A DNA stretch of 43,703 nt from UBA1479 sp038109305 (GTDB taxonomy: Bacteria > Pseudomonadota > Alphaproteobacteria > Rhodospirillales > Casp-alpha2). The stretch lies in contig JAYNIR010000019.1 in assembly GCA_038109305.1 (NCBI GenBank), forward strand, positions 1 to 43,703. The letters run 5' to 3'. This document shows positions 14,133 to 22,315 of this stretch, in pieces. Positions within the stretch are counted from its first letter, which is position 1; every line of letters starts with the position of its first letter. The notes below the pieces were generated by a model that saw only the letters and a list, made by a program, of their open reading frames with translations, was not told the DNA's origin and ran no database searches. The position numbers and the translations under genes are program-made.

Positions 14133-16472
14133 TTACGTGTTCTGTTGGGCAGCGTTGATCAATTGTACGATCCGCTGCGGGCGGATTGGGCATTCGGTGA
14201 TGCGGATGTTAAAGGGCTTGAGCGCGTTTTCCACCGCCGCGACGATGGCGGCGGGGGCGGGGATGGTGCCGCCTTCGCCCGCACCCTTAACGCCCAGCGG
14301 ATTCAACGGCGTCGGGCTTTGCATGTGGATGATGTCGCAGTCGGGGACGATTTCCGCCGTCGGCATAAGGTAGTCGCCGAAGGTCGTGGTCAGAGGATTG
14401 CCGTCGGCATCATAGACCATGTTTTCCAAAATCGCGTTGCCGATGCCGTGGGCGACGCCGCCCTGGACCTGGCCGTCGACCAGTTTCGGGTTCACCAGAT
14501 TGCCGCAGTCGTGGACGACCACGTAATTCAGGATTTTGACGCGGCCGGTTTCCGCGTCGACCTCGACCTCCGCCACATGGCAGCCGTTGGAATAGGTCGC
14601 CTGGGCGGGGGTGAAATACCCCGACGCCTCCAGATCCGGCGCGACGCCGTCGGGCAGCACGAACCCCGGCATGCCGCTGGTCATCTTGGCCAGGTCCGCG
14701 AACGACACCTGATCGCCCTGCGTGCCGGTGATGCGGACAAGGCCATCCAGCAGTTCCAGGCTTTCGGGATCGACCTGAAATTTGGCGGCGGCCAACGCCT
14801 TCAATTTGCCGGCGACGCCGCCGGCCGCGATGCGGACGGACGACCCGGCGTTCACCGTGATGCGGCTGGCGTAGGTGCCAGCCCCCCGGGCCATCTTGCC
14901 CGTGTCGCCGACCGTCACGTCGATCATGTCCGGCGTAATGCCCAGTTCGTCGGCGCAGATCTGCGCCAAGGTCGTCTTGTGCGCCTGGCCGGCGGCGGCG
15001 GCGCCCGTATAGATCGCGACCCGCCCGTTGGTCAGCACGCGCACCGTGGCTCCTTCGAACGGACCCAGCCCCGTGCCTTCCACATAGTTGCCGATGCCGA
15101 TGCCGATGTGGCGGCCTTCGGCCAACGCGGCTGCCTGCCGCGCCGGGAAGTCCGCGTACCCGGCGCGGTGGAGCGCCTTCGCCTGGGCTTCCGGGTAGTC
15201 GCCGGAATCGTACTTCACCGGGGCGCCGTCGCGGTACGTCAGGCCCATGTCGTAAGGCATGGCGTCCGCCGGGATCAGGTTCCGCGCCCGGATGTCCGCT
15301 GGGTCCAGGCCGAGCGACCGGGCGATGGCGTCCATCATGCGTTCCATGGCGAACACCGCCTGCGGCCGCCCGGCACCGCGCAAGGGCGTCGTCGAAATCA
15401 TGTTGGTGAAGACCGTCGTCGCGTCGATCTTATAGGACGGGATCACATAAGGCCCCGGCAGGGTCGATGCGGAAATGTAGGGCATGATCGCGCCCCACGG
15501 CAGGTACGCCCCCGCGTCGTGGATCAACGCTGCCTTGATGCCCAGGATTTTCCCGTCCGCGTCGACGGCCGCGGCGACGTCCCACAATTGGTCGCGTTCC
15601 TGCGTCGTCGTCAGGAAATGTTCGCGCCGGTCTTCCGCCCACTTGACCGGCCTTTCCAGCATGCGGGCCAAGACCGGGATCACCAGTTCTTCCGGATAGA
15701 CCTGGTTCTTCGGGCCGAACCCGCCGCCCACGTCCGGCGTGATGACGCGCACCGCGTCTTCGGAAAGGTTGAACATGTCGACCACGGCGCGCTGGGTGTT
15801 GTGCGGCGTCTGCGTCGACGTCCAGATGCGGAATCGTTGATCGACCGCGTCCCAATCGGCGACGACACCCCGGCATTCCATGGGGTGCCCGGTGCCGCGA
15901 TGGGTGTGATAGCTCTCGCGCACCACATGCGCCGCGTTTTTAAAGGCTGCGTCGACATCGCCGTATCCCAGCGCCTGCCGCGCCGCCACGTTGTCGGCCA
16001 TGGCCGCGTGGGTTTTCGCAGCGCCGGGCTTCAGGGCATCGGCGACATTGCCGACGGCGGGCAGGGGCTCCCACTCGACGATCACCCGTTCGGCCCCGTC
16101 CTCGGCGGCGTGGCGGTTGTCGGCGATGACGACGGCGACGGCCTCGCCGGCGAAGCAGACTTCGTCGGTCGCCAATGGTTCTTGCGTCAACGGGTTGGTG
16201 ATTGCCGGGCTCGGCACCTGCAGCAAAATCCGTTTGCCGTGCATATGGTCGGGCAGCGCGCGGGCGGTGCAAACGCCGATGACGCCAGGCACCGCCCGCG
16301 CGTCCGAAGTGTCGATGGCGCCGACACGGGCATGCGGGAAGGGCGATCGGACGAACGCGCACTCAACCATCCCCGGCAGCTGGATATCGTCCAGGAACTG
16401 CCCCCGCCCGCGCAGCAGGTCCGGGTCTTCCAGCCGCTTGACGCTCTGGCCGAAAAAAACGCGCCCGACCAT
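14133..16472 (-). CDS. Molybdopterin-binding large subunit, CoxL-like (form II aerobic CO dehydrogenase family)
   Basis: 779 residues from ATG 16472; a GTG at 16475 giving one more residue is also possible. It is the Mo-cofactor subunit of a xanthine-dehydrogenase-family hydroxylase. Motifs: DVGGGFGPKN (Mo-pterin), PLRGAGRPQAVF about residue 364, the active-site loop, and the catalytic base in KGAGEGG (about E733). True CO dehydrogenases carry a Cys-containing AYRCSFR loop; this one has the form II P-x-RGAGRP version, so CO is not the expected substrate and an organic compound is hydroxylated instead. The start overlaps the CoxS stop by one base, showing coupling. FeS (CoxS) and FAD (CoxM) subunits are directly upstream. 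Substrate unknown. Confidence 0.92.
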   Translation of the reverse strand: MVGRVFFGQSVKRLEDPDLLRGRGQFLDDIQLPGMVECAFVRSPFPHARVGAIDTSDARAVPGVIGVCTARALPDHMHGKRILLQVPSPAITNPLTQEPLATDEVCFAGEAVAVVIADNRHAAEDGAERVIVEWEPLPAVGNVADALKPGAAKTHAAMADNVAARQALGYGDVDAAFKNAAHVVRESYHTHRGTGHPMECRGVVADWDAVDQRFRIWTSTQTPHNTQRAVVDMFNLSEDAVRVITPDVGGGFGPKNQVYPEELVIPVLARMLERPVKWAEDRREHFLTTTQERDQLWDVAAAVDADGKILGIKAALIHDAGAYLPWGAIMPYISASTLPGPYVIPSYKIDATTVFTNMISTTPLRGAGRPQAVFAMERMMDAIARSLGLDPADIRARNLIPADAMPYDMGLTYRDGAPVKYDSGDYPEAQAKALHRAGYADFPARQAAALAEGRHIGIGIGNYVEGTGLGPFEGATVRVLTNGRVAIYTGAAAAGQAHKTTLAQICADELGITPDMIDVTVGDTGKMARGAGTYASRITVNAGSSVRIAAGGVAGKLKALAAAKFQVDPESLELLDGLVRITGTQGDQVSFADLAKMTSGMPGFVLPDGVAPDLEASGYFTPAQATYSNGCHVAEVEVDAETGRVKILNYVVVHDCGNLVNPKLVDGQVQGGVAHGIGNAILENMVYDADGNPLTTTFGDYLMPTAEIVPDCDIIHMQSPTPLNPLGVKGAGEGGTIPAPAAIVAAVENALKPFNIRITECPIRPQRIVQLINAAQQNT

Positions 16473-16966
16473 CACACGCCCCCTTTTGGTTTTAGGACCG
16501 ACAGCGCCGCCTGGACAATGGTGTCGTATCCGGTGCAGCGGCAGATGTTCCCCGACAGCGCATCGCGGAGCGCTTCTTCGTCGGCGTCCGGGCTCTCATT
16601 TATATAAGCGGTCAGCGTCATCAGAATGCCCGGCGTGCAAAACCCGCACTGCAGGCCGTGGTGATCCATGAAGGCCTGCTGCAGGGGGCTGAGGTTGCCG
16701 TCGGCGTCGGCCAGCCCTTCGATGGTCGTGACGTGGCGGCCGTCGGCCTGCACCGCCAGCATCAGGCAACCGCGCACCGCCTCGCCGTCGACCAAAACCG
16801 TGCAGGCGCCGCAGACCCCGTGTTCACACCCCAGGTGCGTGCCGGTCAGCGCGAGATCACGGCGGAGGAAATCGCCGAGCGAGAACCGGTCCTCCACCAT
16901 CGCCTCGACGGCTCGGCCGTTGACCGTGAGCGATACCCTGGTACGGGGGCGCGTGTCGCCGGTCAC
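16472..16966 (-). CDS. [2Fe-2S] small subunit, CoxS-like
   Basis: 164 residues from GTG 16966, whose GTGA overlaps the CoxM stop; the upstream alternative start lies inside CoxM. Two [2Fe-2S] clusters are fully encoded: the plant-type N-terminal cluster GCEHGVCGACTVLVDGEAVRGC and the C-terminal helical cluster QCGFCTPG plus NICRCTGY. It passes electrons from the Mo site of CoxL to the FAD of CoxM. Length is normal for the family. Its position between CoxM and CoxL is the standard M-S-L order of coxMSL operons. Confidence 0.94.
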   Translation of the reverse strand: MTGDTRPRTRVSLTVNGRAVEAMVEDRFSLGDFLRRDLALTGTHLGCEHGVCGACTVLVDGEAVRGCLMLAVQADGRHVTTIEGLADADGNLSPLQQAFMDHHGLQCGFCTPGILMTLTAYINESPDADEEALRDALSGNICRCTGYDTIVQAALSVLKPKGGV

Positions 16967-17835
16967 GCCGCGCCCCCCGCGCGCCCGGCGGCCTGGGTCA
17001 AACACCGGCGGACCAGCACGCCAGCAATCTGCTGCCGGTAGGCCTGGGTCACCAGGGCGTCTTCGGCCATGGGCTCGGCGGCGGCCATTGCACCCGCCTC
17101 GCGGAACAGCGCATCCCCCGGCGCTTTGCCGGTCAGCATGGTTTCGACCGCGCCAAGGCGGCGCGGCCCGTCTTCATCCACCCCGATCAGCACAAGCTTC
17201 GCTTGATCGATTTTTTTTTCGGCATTGAACGTTATCAACACGCCGCACCCGGCTTGCGCAAAATCGCCGGTGCGTTCGGCGACTTCGTCGAACGCCCAAC
17301 CGTGATTTTTCGGCGGGGCGTCGAATTCGACCGCAGTCAAAAATTCGTGCGGTTCCAGGTTGGGGGTCATGTAACCGAGCGGGAAATCGGCCATGGCCAT
17401 GGTCCGCTCCCCATCCTTACCTTTCGCGGTCAGCGTCGCGTCCAGCAACGCCATCATCCCCGGCAATTCCGCAGCCGGGTCCAGGTGGCAGAGCGACCCG
17501 CCGATGGTGCCCCGGTTGCGGGTCTGGATATGGCCGACATGGCGCAGCGCCGCCGCGATGATCGGGCAAGCGGCCATTAAATCCACGTCGGCCATCAGAT
17601 CGCGCTGGCGCGTCATCGCGCCGATGCAGATGCGCGGGCTCGATGCTTCTATATAAGACAGCTCGGCCAGGCGGCTCAGGTCGACTAAATGATCGGGGGT
17701 GGCGTAGCGCAAATTCATCATCGGCATCAAAGACTGTCCGCCGGCCAAGGGCCGGGCGTTTTCCAGCGCCGCCAGCATTTGGGAGGCCTCGGCGACGCTT
17801 GCCGGCCGATGATAGGTAAAGCGCGCGGGCTTCAT
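16963..17835 (-). CDS. FAD-binding medium subunit, CoxM-like
   Basis: 290 residues from ATG 17835, which overlaps the CoxG-like stop as ATGA. The PCMH-type FAD domain begins FTYHRPASVAEA and has ARPLAGGQSLMPMM, TRNRGTIGGSLCHLDPAAEL (the TIGGxxxxxDPxxxxP isoalloxazine-binding signature) and a C-terminal CO-dehydrogenase flavoprotein domain with AQAGCGVLI. It accepts electrons from CoxS and passes them to a downstream acceptor. A longer reading frame continues upstream through the CoxG gene but has no coding meaning there. Confidence 0.93.
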   Translation of the reverse strand: MKPARFTYHRPASVAEASQMLAALENARPLAGGQSLMPMMNLRYATPDHLVDLSRLAELSYIEASSPRICIGAMTRQRDLMADVDLMAACPIIAAALRHVGHIQTRNRGTIGGSLCHLDPAAELPGMMALLDATLTAKGKDGERTMAMADFPLGYMTPNLEPHEFLTAVEFDAPPKNHGWAFDEVAERTGDFAQAGCGVLITFNAEKKIDQAKLVLIGVDEDGPRRLGAVETMLTGKAPGDALFREAGAMAAAEPMAEDALVTQAYRQQIAGVLVRRCLTQAAGRAGGAA

Positions 17836-18371
17836 GCCGCACCCCCACCGGTGACCTTGGCCTTGATCGACTTCCACAACAGCGACCCGACGCGGATCGC
17901 CTCCGGGTCCGGCGCTTCGCCGCCCTCGATCCGCGCGGCCAGCCGCTTGGCGAATTGGTCGACCAGTTCCTGCGCCGTACGGGTGACGATCCCGGCCCCC
18001 CGCGCGTATTGGATGATCGCGCCTGCCAGCGTCACATCGGTGACGACGCTGACTTTCGTGCCGCTTCCTTCGGGCGATAGGGTAAACACAACCGACGCAA
18101 CGGCGGACCCGCGCCCCCGGTCCTCCCTGCCCCTTGCGCTGACCAGGACGGTAAGGGTTTCCGGATCGATCTCTTCGACCGTCGCCGTGCCGTTGAACGA
18201 CAACGCAATCGGCCCGACCTTCAACGAGACCTTGCCTTCGAACGTGCGTGCGTCGACTTCGCGGGTCAGGTCCGTCCCCGGCAGACAGGGCGCCACGAAC
18301 GGGATGTCGAGTAACACCGGCAGCGCGTCGGCGGGCGGCAAGGGCACGGTCAAAGTGTTTTCGATCTTCAT
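17832..18371 (-). CDS. CoxG-like SRPBCC-family protein
   Basis: 179 residues. It begins MKIENTLTVPLPPADALPVL and has the block FVAPCLPGTDL, followed by FEGKVSLKVGPIALSFNGT and SVVTDVTLAGAIIQYARG, the pattern of CoxG carbon-monoxide-dehydrogenase subunit G proteins. CoxG helps recruit the Mo hydroxylase to the membrane in oligotropha-type systems. The C-terminus here lacks a clear hydrophobic anchor. Start and stop overlap both neighbours by four bases (ATGA), confirming co-translation with the thioesterase and CoxM. Confidence 0.88.
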   Translation of the reverse strand: MKIENTLTVPLPPADALPVLLDIPFVAPCLPGTDLTREVDARTFEGKVSLKVGPIALSFNGTATVEEIDPETLTVLVSARGREDRGRGSAVASVVFTLSPEGSGTKVSVVTDVTLAGAIIQYARGAGIVTRTAQELVDQFAKRLAARIEGGEAPDPEAIRVGSLLWKSIKAKVTGGGAA

Positions 18372-18775
18372 GCGGTCGCGCCCTCCGCACGCAGGTGTGC
18401 GGCCAGAGCGTCCCGGGCGCCGTCCGGCATCGGCGCGGACGTCTGCATTTCATGTATAAAGTAGACGTAAGTGACCATGCCGCGCGCGCGCAGCCGCTCA
18501 CCCTGCCAAAGTTCCTCATATAAAGTGAAGCTCTTGGTGCCAAGCCGGTCGACCCAGTTGCGGACCTCCGCTTCTTCGTGGAAATAGGTCTGCGCCAGAT
18601 AATCCACGTTCATGTTGACCAGCGCGACCCGCCATTTGGCGAAGTCCAGGTCCGGCGTCAGGATGCGAAAGACCTCGCGCCGCCCAGCCTCGAACCAGAT
18701 GGGCACGAAGTTGTTGTTGATATGCCCGGCCCCGTCTGTTTCGGAAACCCTGGGCGTGATCGGCGTCTTCCACAT
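18368..18775 (-). CDS. 4HBT/YbgC-like hotdog-fold acyl-CoA thioesterase
   Basis: 135 residues. The hotdog domain starts with PRVSETDGAGHINNNFVPIW, equal to the VRxxDTDxxGHVNNxxYxxw signature of 4-hydroxybenzoyl-CoA thioesterase-like proteins; the usual catalytic Asp (DTDxxGH) corresponds to D14 in this call. The rest (KWRVALVNMNVDYLAQTYFH, VRNWVDRLGTKSFTLYEEL) also fits. It would release a free acid from a CoA ester within the operon's pathway. It follows the SDR after a 108-base gap, the only sizeable gap in the operon, and overlaps CoxG by ATGA. AT-rich sequence precedes the start. Confidence 0.85.
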   Translation of the reverse strand: MWKTPITPRVSETDGAGHINNNFVPIWFEAGRREVFRILTPDLDFAKWRVALVNMNVDYLAQTYFHEEAEVRNWVDRLGTKSFTLYEELWQGERLRARGMVTYVYFIHEMQTSAPMPDGARDALAAHLRAEGATA

Positions 18776-18883
18776 TCAAATTTTTGCTTTCGTCATTTTT
18801 TTCCGCGCAAAGCCACTTTGTTTGTCCTCTGCGGGTGGTCACGTCCGTTCCCTTGCATTGGCGCGCCGCTCAGGTTTTGCGAC

Positions 18884-19657
18884 TTAAGACGCCGTCCATC
18901 CGCCGTCGACAACCAGCGACGAGCCCGTCATCAATGACGACGCATCCGACGCCAGGAACAGAATGGCCCCCATCAAATCCTCGACCTGGCCCAGGCGCCC
19001 GAGAACAATCTGGGATTCGACCTTCGCCTTGAATTGGGCGTCGTCCAACATGCCTGCGGTCATCGGCGTGACGATGAAGGTCGGGCAGATCGTGTTGACC
19101 CGGATGCCGCGTCCGCCCACTTCCCAGGCGAGCGCCTTGGTGAAGCCTTCGATGGCGAACTTGGTCGCGCAGTAGATTGTACGCTTGGGCCCGCCGATCA
19201 GACCCATCTGGCTCGACGTGTTGATGATGGACCCGGGCAGGCCTGCCTCGATCAGCCCCTTCACCACGGCGCGGGCGACGAAGATCGCCGCGCGCACGTT
19301 CAGGTCGGTGACCGCGTCGTAATCTTCCTCGCTCACGTCGGTCAGTTCCATGGGCCGGTTGGTGCCGGCATTGTTGAACAGGATCTGGAAGGGGCCCAGG
19401 GCGGCGATCTCGCGGTCGACGGCGGCCTTGTCCATCACGTCGAGAACCAGCGCATGCGCCTTGCCGCCGGCGTTGCGGATCGACTGGGCCGCAGCTTCCA
19501 CCTTGCCTTTCGAACGCGCCGCGAGGGTTACCTCGGCGCCCGCGTCGGCCAAAGCCGCCGCGCCCGCCAGGCCGATGCCCTGGGACGCGCCGGTGACCAG
19601 GGCCTTGCGCCCGTCAAGCCGGAAGCTCGGCGTTTTCGGAAGTTTCATCGTGCTCAT
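18884..19657 (-). CDS. Short-chain dehydrogenase/reductase
   Basis: 257 residues from ATG 19657, whose ATGA overlaps the HisD-like stop. Classical SDR motifs: TGASQGIG cofactor site, NNAG (in ILFNNAGTN), the catalytic Ser in INTSSQMG, and YCATK for Tyr/Lys. The closing SSLMTGSSLVVDGGWTAS is typical of the 3-oxoacyl-ACP reductase/gluconate 5-dehydrogenase cluster. The Arg of AARSKGKV after beta-2 suggests NADP(H) preference, an inference. With the HisD-like enzyme it could carry out alcohol/ketone interconversion of the operon's substrate. Confidence 0.9.
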   Translation of the reverse strand: MSTMKLPKTPSFRLDGRKALVTGASQGIGLAGAAALADAGAEVTLAARSKGKVEAAAQSIRNAGGKAHALVLDVMDKAAVDREIAALGPFQILFNNAGTNRPMELTDVSEEDYDAVTDLNVRAAIFVARAVVKGLIEAGLPGSIINTSSQMGLIGGPKRTIYCATKFAIEGFTKALAWEVGGRGIRVNTICPTFIVTPMTAGMLDDAQFKAKVESQIVLGRLGQVEDLMGAILFLASDASSLMTGSSLVVDGGWTAS

Positions 19658-20967
19658 CGTTTCGCCACCACTCCGTAGGGTTCCACATTGCTTTTGCCGT
19701 ATCGGCGGACCCGGATGTTCGCCTGTTCGCCGTGCCCGGCAAAGCCTTCGATCGCGCACAGCCGGGAACAATACCCGCCGACCAGGGCCGACGCTTCGTC
19801 GGTCAGGACTTTCTGATAGGTACAGGTCTTCATGAATTTGCCGACCCAGAGCCCGCCGGTATAGCGCGCGGCGCATTTGGTCGGCAGCGTGTGGTTGGTG
19901 CCGATCACCTTGTCGCCGAACGACACGTTGGTGCGGGGCCCCAAAAACAGCGCGCCATAGTTGGTCATGTTATCGGCGAAATAATCGGGGTCCTCGGTCA
20001 TCACCTGGACGTGTTCATAGGCGAGTTTGTCTGCGACCTCGACCATTTCGTCCAACCTGTCGCAAAGGATCACCTGGCCGAAATCACGCCACGCGTCTCG
20101 TGCGATGCCGGCGGTCGGGATGATCGCCAATTGCCGTTCGACCTCGACCATTGTGTCTTCGGCCAGATTCCGAGAATTGGTCAACAGGCACGCGGGCGAT
20201 GTCGGCCCGTGTTCCGCCTGACCCAGCAGGTCGATGGCGCAGATTTCTCCGTCCACAGAATCGTCGGCGATGATCAGCGTTTCCGTCGGCCCCGCGAACA
20301 GGTCGATGCCGACCCGGCCGTAAAGCTGCCGCTTGGCCTCGGCGACGAACATGTTGCCCGGCCCGACCAGCATGTCGACCCCCTGGATGGTCGCGGTGCC
20401 GAGTGCCATGGCGCCGACCGCCTGCACGCCGCCCAGCACCAATATTTCCGAGGCGCCCGCCATGTGCATGGCGGCGACGATGGCCGGGTGTGGCTTGCCC
20501 CCCTGCGGCGGGGCGGAGGCGACGATGCGTTTGACGCCCGCGACGTTGGCGGTGACGACACTCATGTGCGCCGACGCCACCATCGGGTATTTGCCGCCGG
20601 GCACGTAACAGCCGACGGAATTCACCGGCACGTTCTTGTGGCCCAGGATCACGCCGGGCAGGGTTTCAACCTCCAGATCGCGCAGGCATTCTTTTTGTTT
20701 TTGCGCGAAGTTCCGAACCTGCGCCTGGGCGAACCGGATATCGTCGATGTCGTCGGCGGATACCTTCGAAACCGCCTCGGCGATTTCGTCTTCCGACAAG
20801 CGGAAATCGTCGCGGGATACGCCGTCGAATTTTTCCGACAGCTCGCGGACCGCGTCGTCGCCGCGTTTTTCGATGTCGTTCAGGATGCCCTCGACGGTGG
20901 CGCGGACTTTTGCGTCGGCTTCCGCAACGTCGTCGGCGCTCCGGCCTTCCTTCAAATACGTGATCAT
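19654..20967 (-). CDS. Histidinol dehydrogenase-like NAD-dependent zinc dehydrogenase (HpsN clade)
   Basis: 437 residues. The HisD fold is clear: GCYVPGGKYPMVASAHMSV, GVQAVGAMALGT, GPGNMFVAEAKRQLYG and FAGPTETLIIAD. Zinc ligands and catalytic residues are conserved (Q and H in GQAEHG, E-H in LAYEHVQ, D in FGDKVIG, H in AGHGEQA). The segment TNHTLPTKCAARYTGG followed by LWVGKF differs from biosynthetic HisD and matches the sulfopropanediol dehydrogenase HpsN-like branch, so this oxidises an alcohol, through an aldehyde, to an acid in catabolism and does not serve histidine synthesis. The absence of other his genes and the operon context agree. The substrate (DHPS or another polyol/sulfonate) is not determined. 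Confidence 0.88.
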   Translation of the reverse strand: MITYLKEGRSADDVAEADAKVRATVEGILNDIEKRGDDAVRELSEKFDGVSRDDFRLSEDEIAEAVSKVSADDIDDIRFAQAQVRNFAQKQKECLRDLEVETLPGVILGHKNVPVNSVGCYVPGGKYPMVASAHMSVVTANVAGVKRIVASAPPQGGKPHPAIVAAMHMAGASEILVLGGVQAVGAMALGTATIQGVDMLVGPGNMFVAEAKRQLYGRVGIDLFAGPTETLIIADDSVDGEICAIDLLGQAEHGPTSPACLLTNSRNLAEDTMVEVERQLAIIPTAGIARDAWRDFGQVILCDRLDEMVEVADKLAYEHVQVMTEDPDYFADNMTNYGALFLGPRTNVSFGDKVIGTNHTLPTKCAARYTGGLWVGKFMKTCTYQKVLTDEASALVGGYCSRLCAIEGFAGHGEQANIRVRRYGKSNVEPYGVVAKR

Positions 20968-22025
20968 TGTCCGCCTCCTTGGATGGGGACCGTCAAAAAC
21001 GTCAGCAACACAAACCGTTCGCCCTTCGTCACCGGCGTCACTTCATGCAGCGCCGAACAGGAAAACACGATGGCGCCGCCACGGGGCGGGCAATAGAGCT
21101 CCGGCCCGTATTCGGGGAACCGGAGGTTGCCGCCTTCGTACTCGCCGGTATTGAGGTTGACCGTGACGGCGAACCGCCGGCCCTTGGTCGCCGGGCTGTA
21201 ATCGTCCCGGTGGGCGTCGAAAAACCCGGCCTTTTCCGCCTTGTAACAACCGATCTTGAAGGTCTCGAGAAAATAGCCGTCGAAATGCAGGTTCTTTTCG
21301 ATCTCCGGCACCAGGCGGGGCATCAACCGTTCGGCGATCTTGTTTTGCAGGTCCGGGTCGCGGGCGTAAAAATCCTCCCGTCGTTTGGTCGTCGGCACGA
21401 CGGACACGCCGCCGCCGCGGGTCGCACCCATGGCGACCGTGCCTTCGTCGGTCTCGCCCGTGTGCCACAGGCCGATCAGCCATTTGCAGTCTTCGGGCTC
21501 CAGCGCGCGGGGCACCGCCAAAACCGGGGCGACGCGGCTAAGCGGCCCGCCCGCCGCCGGTTCGAACGCCGCCTTCGCGGCCTCCGCCGCGATCCAGGCG
21601 CCCGCGCCCGCGCCCAGGTCATCCAGCCGGGCGGCGGCCAAAAGCCGCTGATTGGGGTCGAGAATATAGACGGCCGGGGACGGCACGGCGGTCATCTGTC
21701 CCATGCCTTGGGTGACCTCGCCGCCCGGATCGCACATGACCCGGCCTTGCCACCCGGCGGCGTCCTTCTGCGCCTTAGCGGCGTCGGCGTCACCGGGGAC
21801 GAAGGTTGCGACCTGGGCCGATTTCCGGTCGAAGGCCGTCGGGTCCAGGCCCGCGGCGCTCAGTTCGCCAAGCGGTCGGTCGCCCGCGAAAATCATGACC
21901 AAAGGCCGCCCGTTGACGGCGGAATACAGTTCGAAAATCTTGCCGTCGGAATCGGGGCAGGCGAACAGCGGGGCATGGTCTCCCGGCGCCAGACGCGGGC
22001 GCGCGGGGGGGTCGGGCGCGGGCAT
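20964..22025 (-). CDS. Redoxin-like domain fused to Fe(II)/2-oxoglutarate dioxygenase
   Basis: 353 residues. Residues 12-155 resemble an AhpC/TSA-type thioredoxin fold (LAPGDHAPLFACPDSDGK, PLVMIFAGDRP, SPAVYILDPNQRLLA), but the peroxidatic Cys of the PxxxT/SxxC motif is absent, so it is probably not a peroxidase. Residues 165-350 are a prolyl-4-hydroxylase-type 2OG oxygenase: iron ligands H272 and D274 (HRD), distal H327 (ALHEVTPV) and 2OG-binding R337 (GERFVLL). It is the first gene of the operon and overlaps the HisD-like start by ATGA. The redoxin part may serve binding or regulation. The 2OG domain hydroxylates an unknown protein or small molecule. Confidence 0.85.
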   Translation of the reverse strand: MPAPDPPARPRLAPGDHAPLFACPDSDGKIFELYSAVNGRPLVMIFAGDRPLGELSAAGLDPTAFDRKSAQVATFVPGDADAAKAQKDAAGWQGRVMCDPGGEVTQGMGQMTAVPSPAVYILDPNQRLLAAARLDDLGAGAGAWIAAEAAKAAFEPAAGGPLSRVAPVLAVPRALEPEDCKWLIGLWHTGETDEGTVAMGATRGGGVSVVPTTKRREDFYARDPDLQNKIAERLMPRLVPEIEKNLHFDGYFLETFKIGCYKAEKAGFFDAHRDDYSPATKGRRFAVTVNLNTGEYEGGNLRFPEYGPELYCPPRGGAIVFSCSALHEVTPVTKGERFVLLTFLTVPIQGGGQ

Positions 22026-22250
22026 TTAAGTCTCCGGACGGGGTTCCGTTCGTTCGTGGCCTCGGGATGAGGGTTGCCGATAGACCGGGATGATAGCGGA
22101 GGTCACCCCGGTGATAAACCTTGCCATATGGTTTTTTCGGGCGTCCCTTGTCGCCTTGCCAGGCGGCCCGGCCATAATAAATTCTTCGCATCAACGGGAC
22201 CTGTGCCTTAAAAGGGCCCTCATGGGCCCCTGGATCGGCGTATAATTCAA

Positions 22251-22280
22251 TTGATAATCGGTTCGGCGGCTCTTTTTATA
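22251..22280 (+). promoter_or_regulatory. Possible sigma-70 promoter for the radical SAM gene
   Basis: TTGATA (22251-22256) and TTTATA (22275-22280) are separated by 18 bases in an AT-rich pocket 36 bases before the proposed ATG. A second -10-like TATAAT lies at 22241-22246, and a GGGCCC/GGGCCC hairpin at 22213-22228. The 290-base region also holds the start of the leftward operon; no convincing promoter for that strand was found. Confidence 0.35.
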
Positions 22281-22315
22281 GAGAACACGGCCCCGCGGGG
22301 CATGAGGGTGATCGG

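Noticed and set aside
14145..16607. 820-residue open frame antisense to CoxL
   Set aside because: Long antisense frames are expected in high-GC genes with strong third-position bias; it has no domain and the sense strand is a complete CoxL.
14133..18371. Aerobic carbon monoxide dehydrogenase
   Set aside because: CoxL has the PLRGAGRP loop, not the AYRCSFR Cys loop required for the Cu-Mo CO site; coxDEF are also absent.
19654..20967. Biosynthetic hisD
   Set aside because: Signature blocks differ from HisD and no other histidine genes are nearby.
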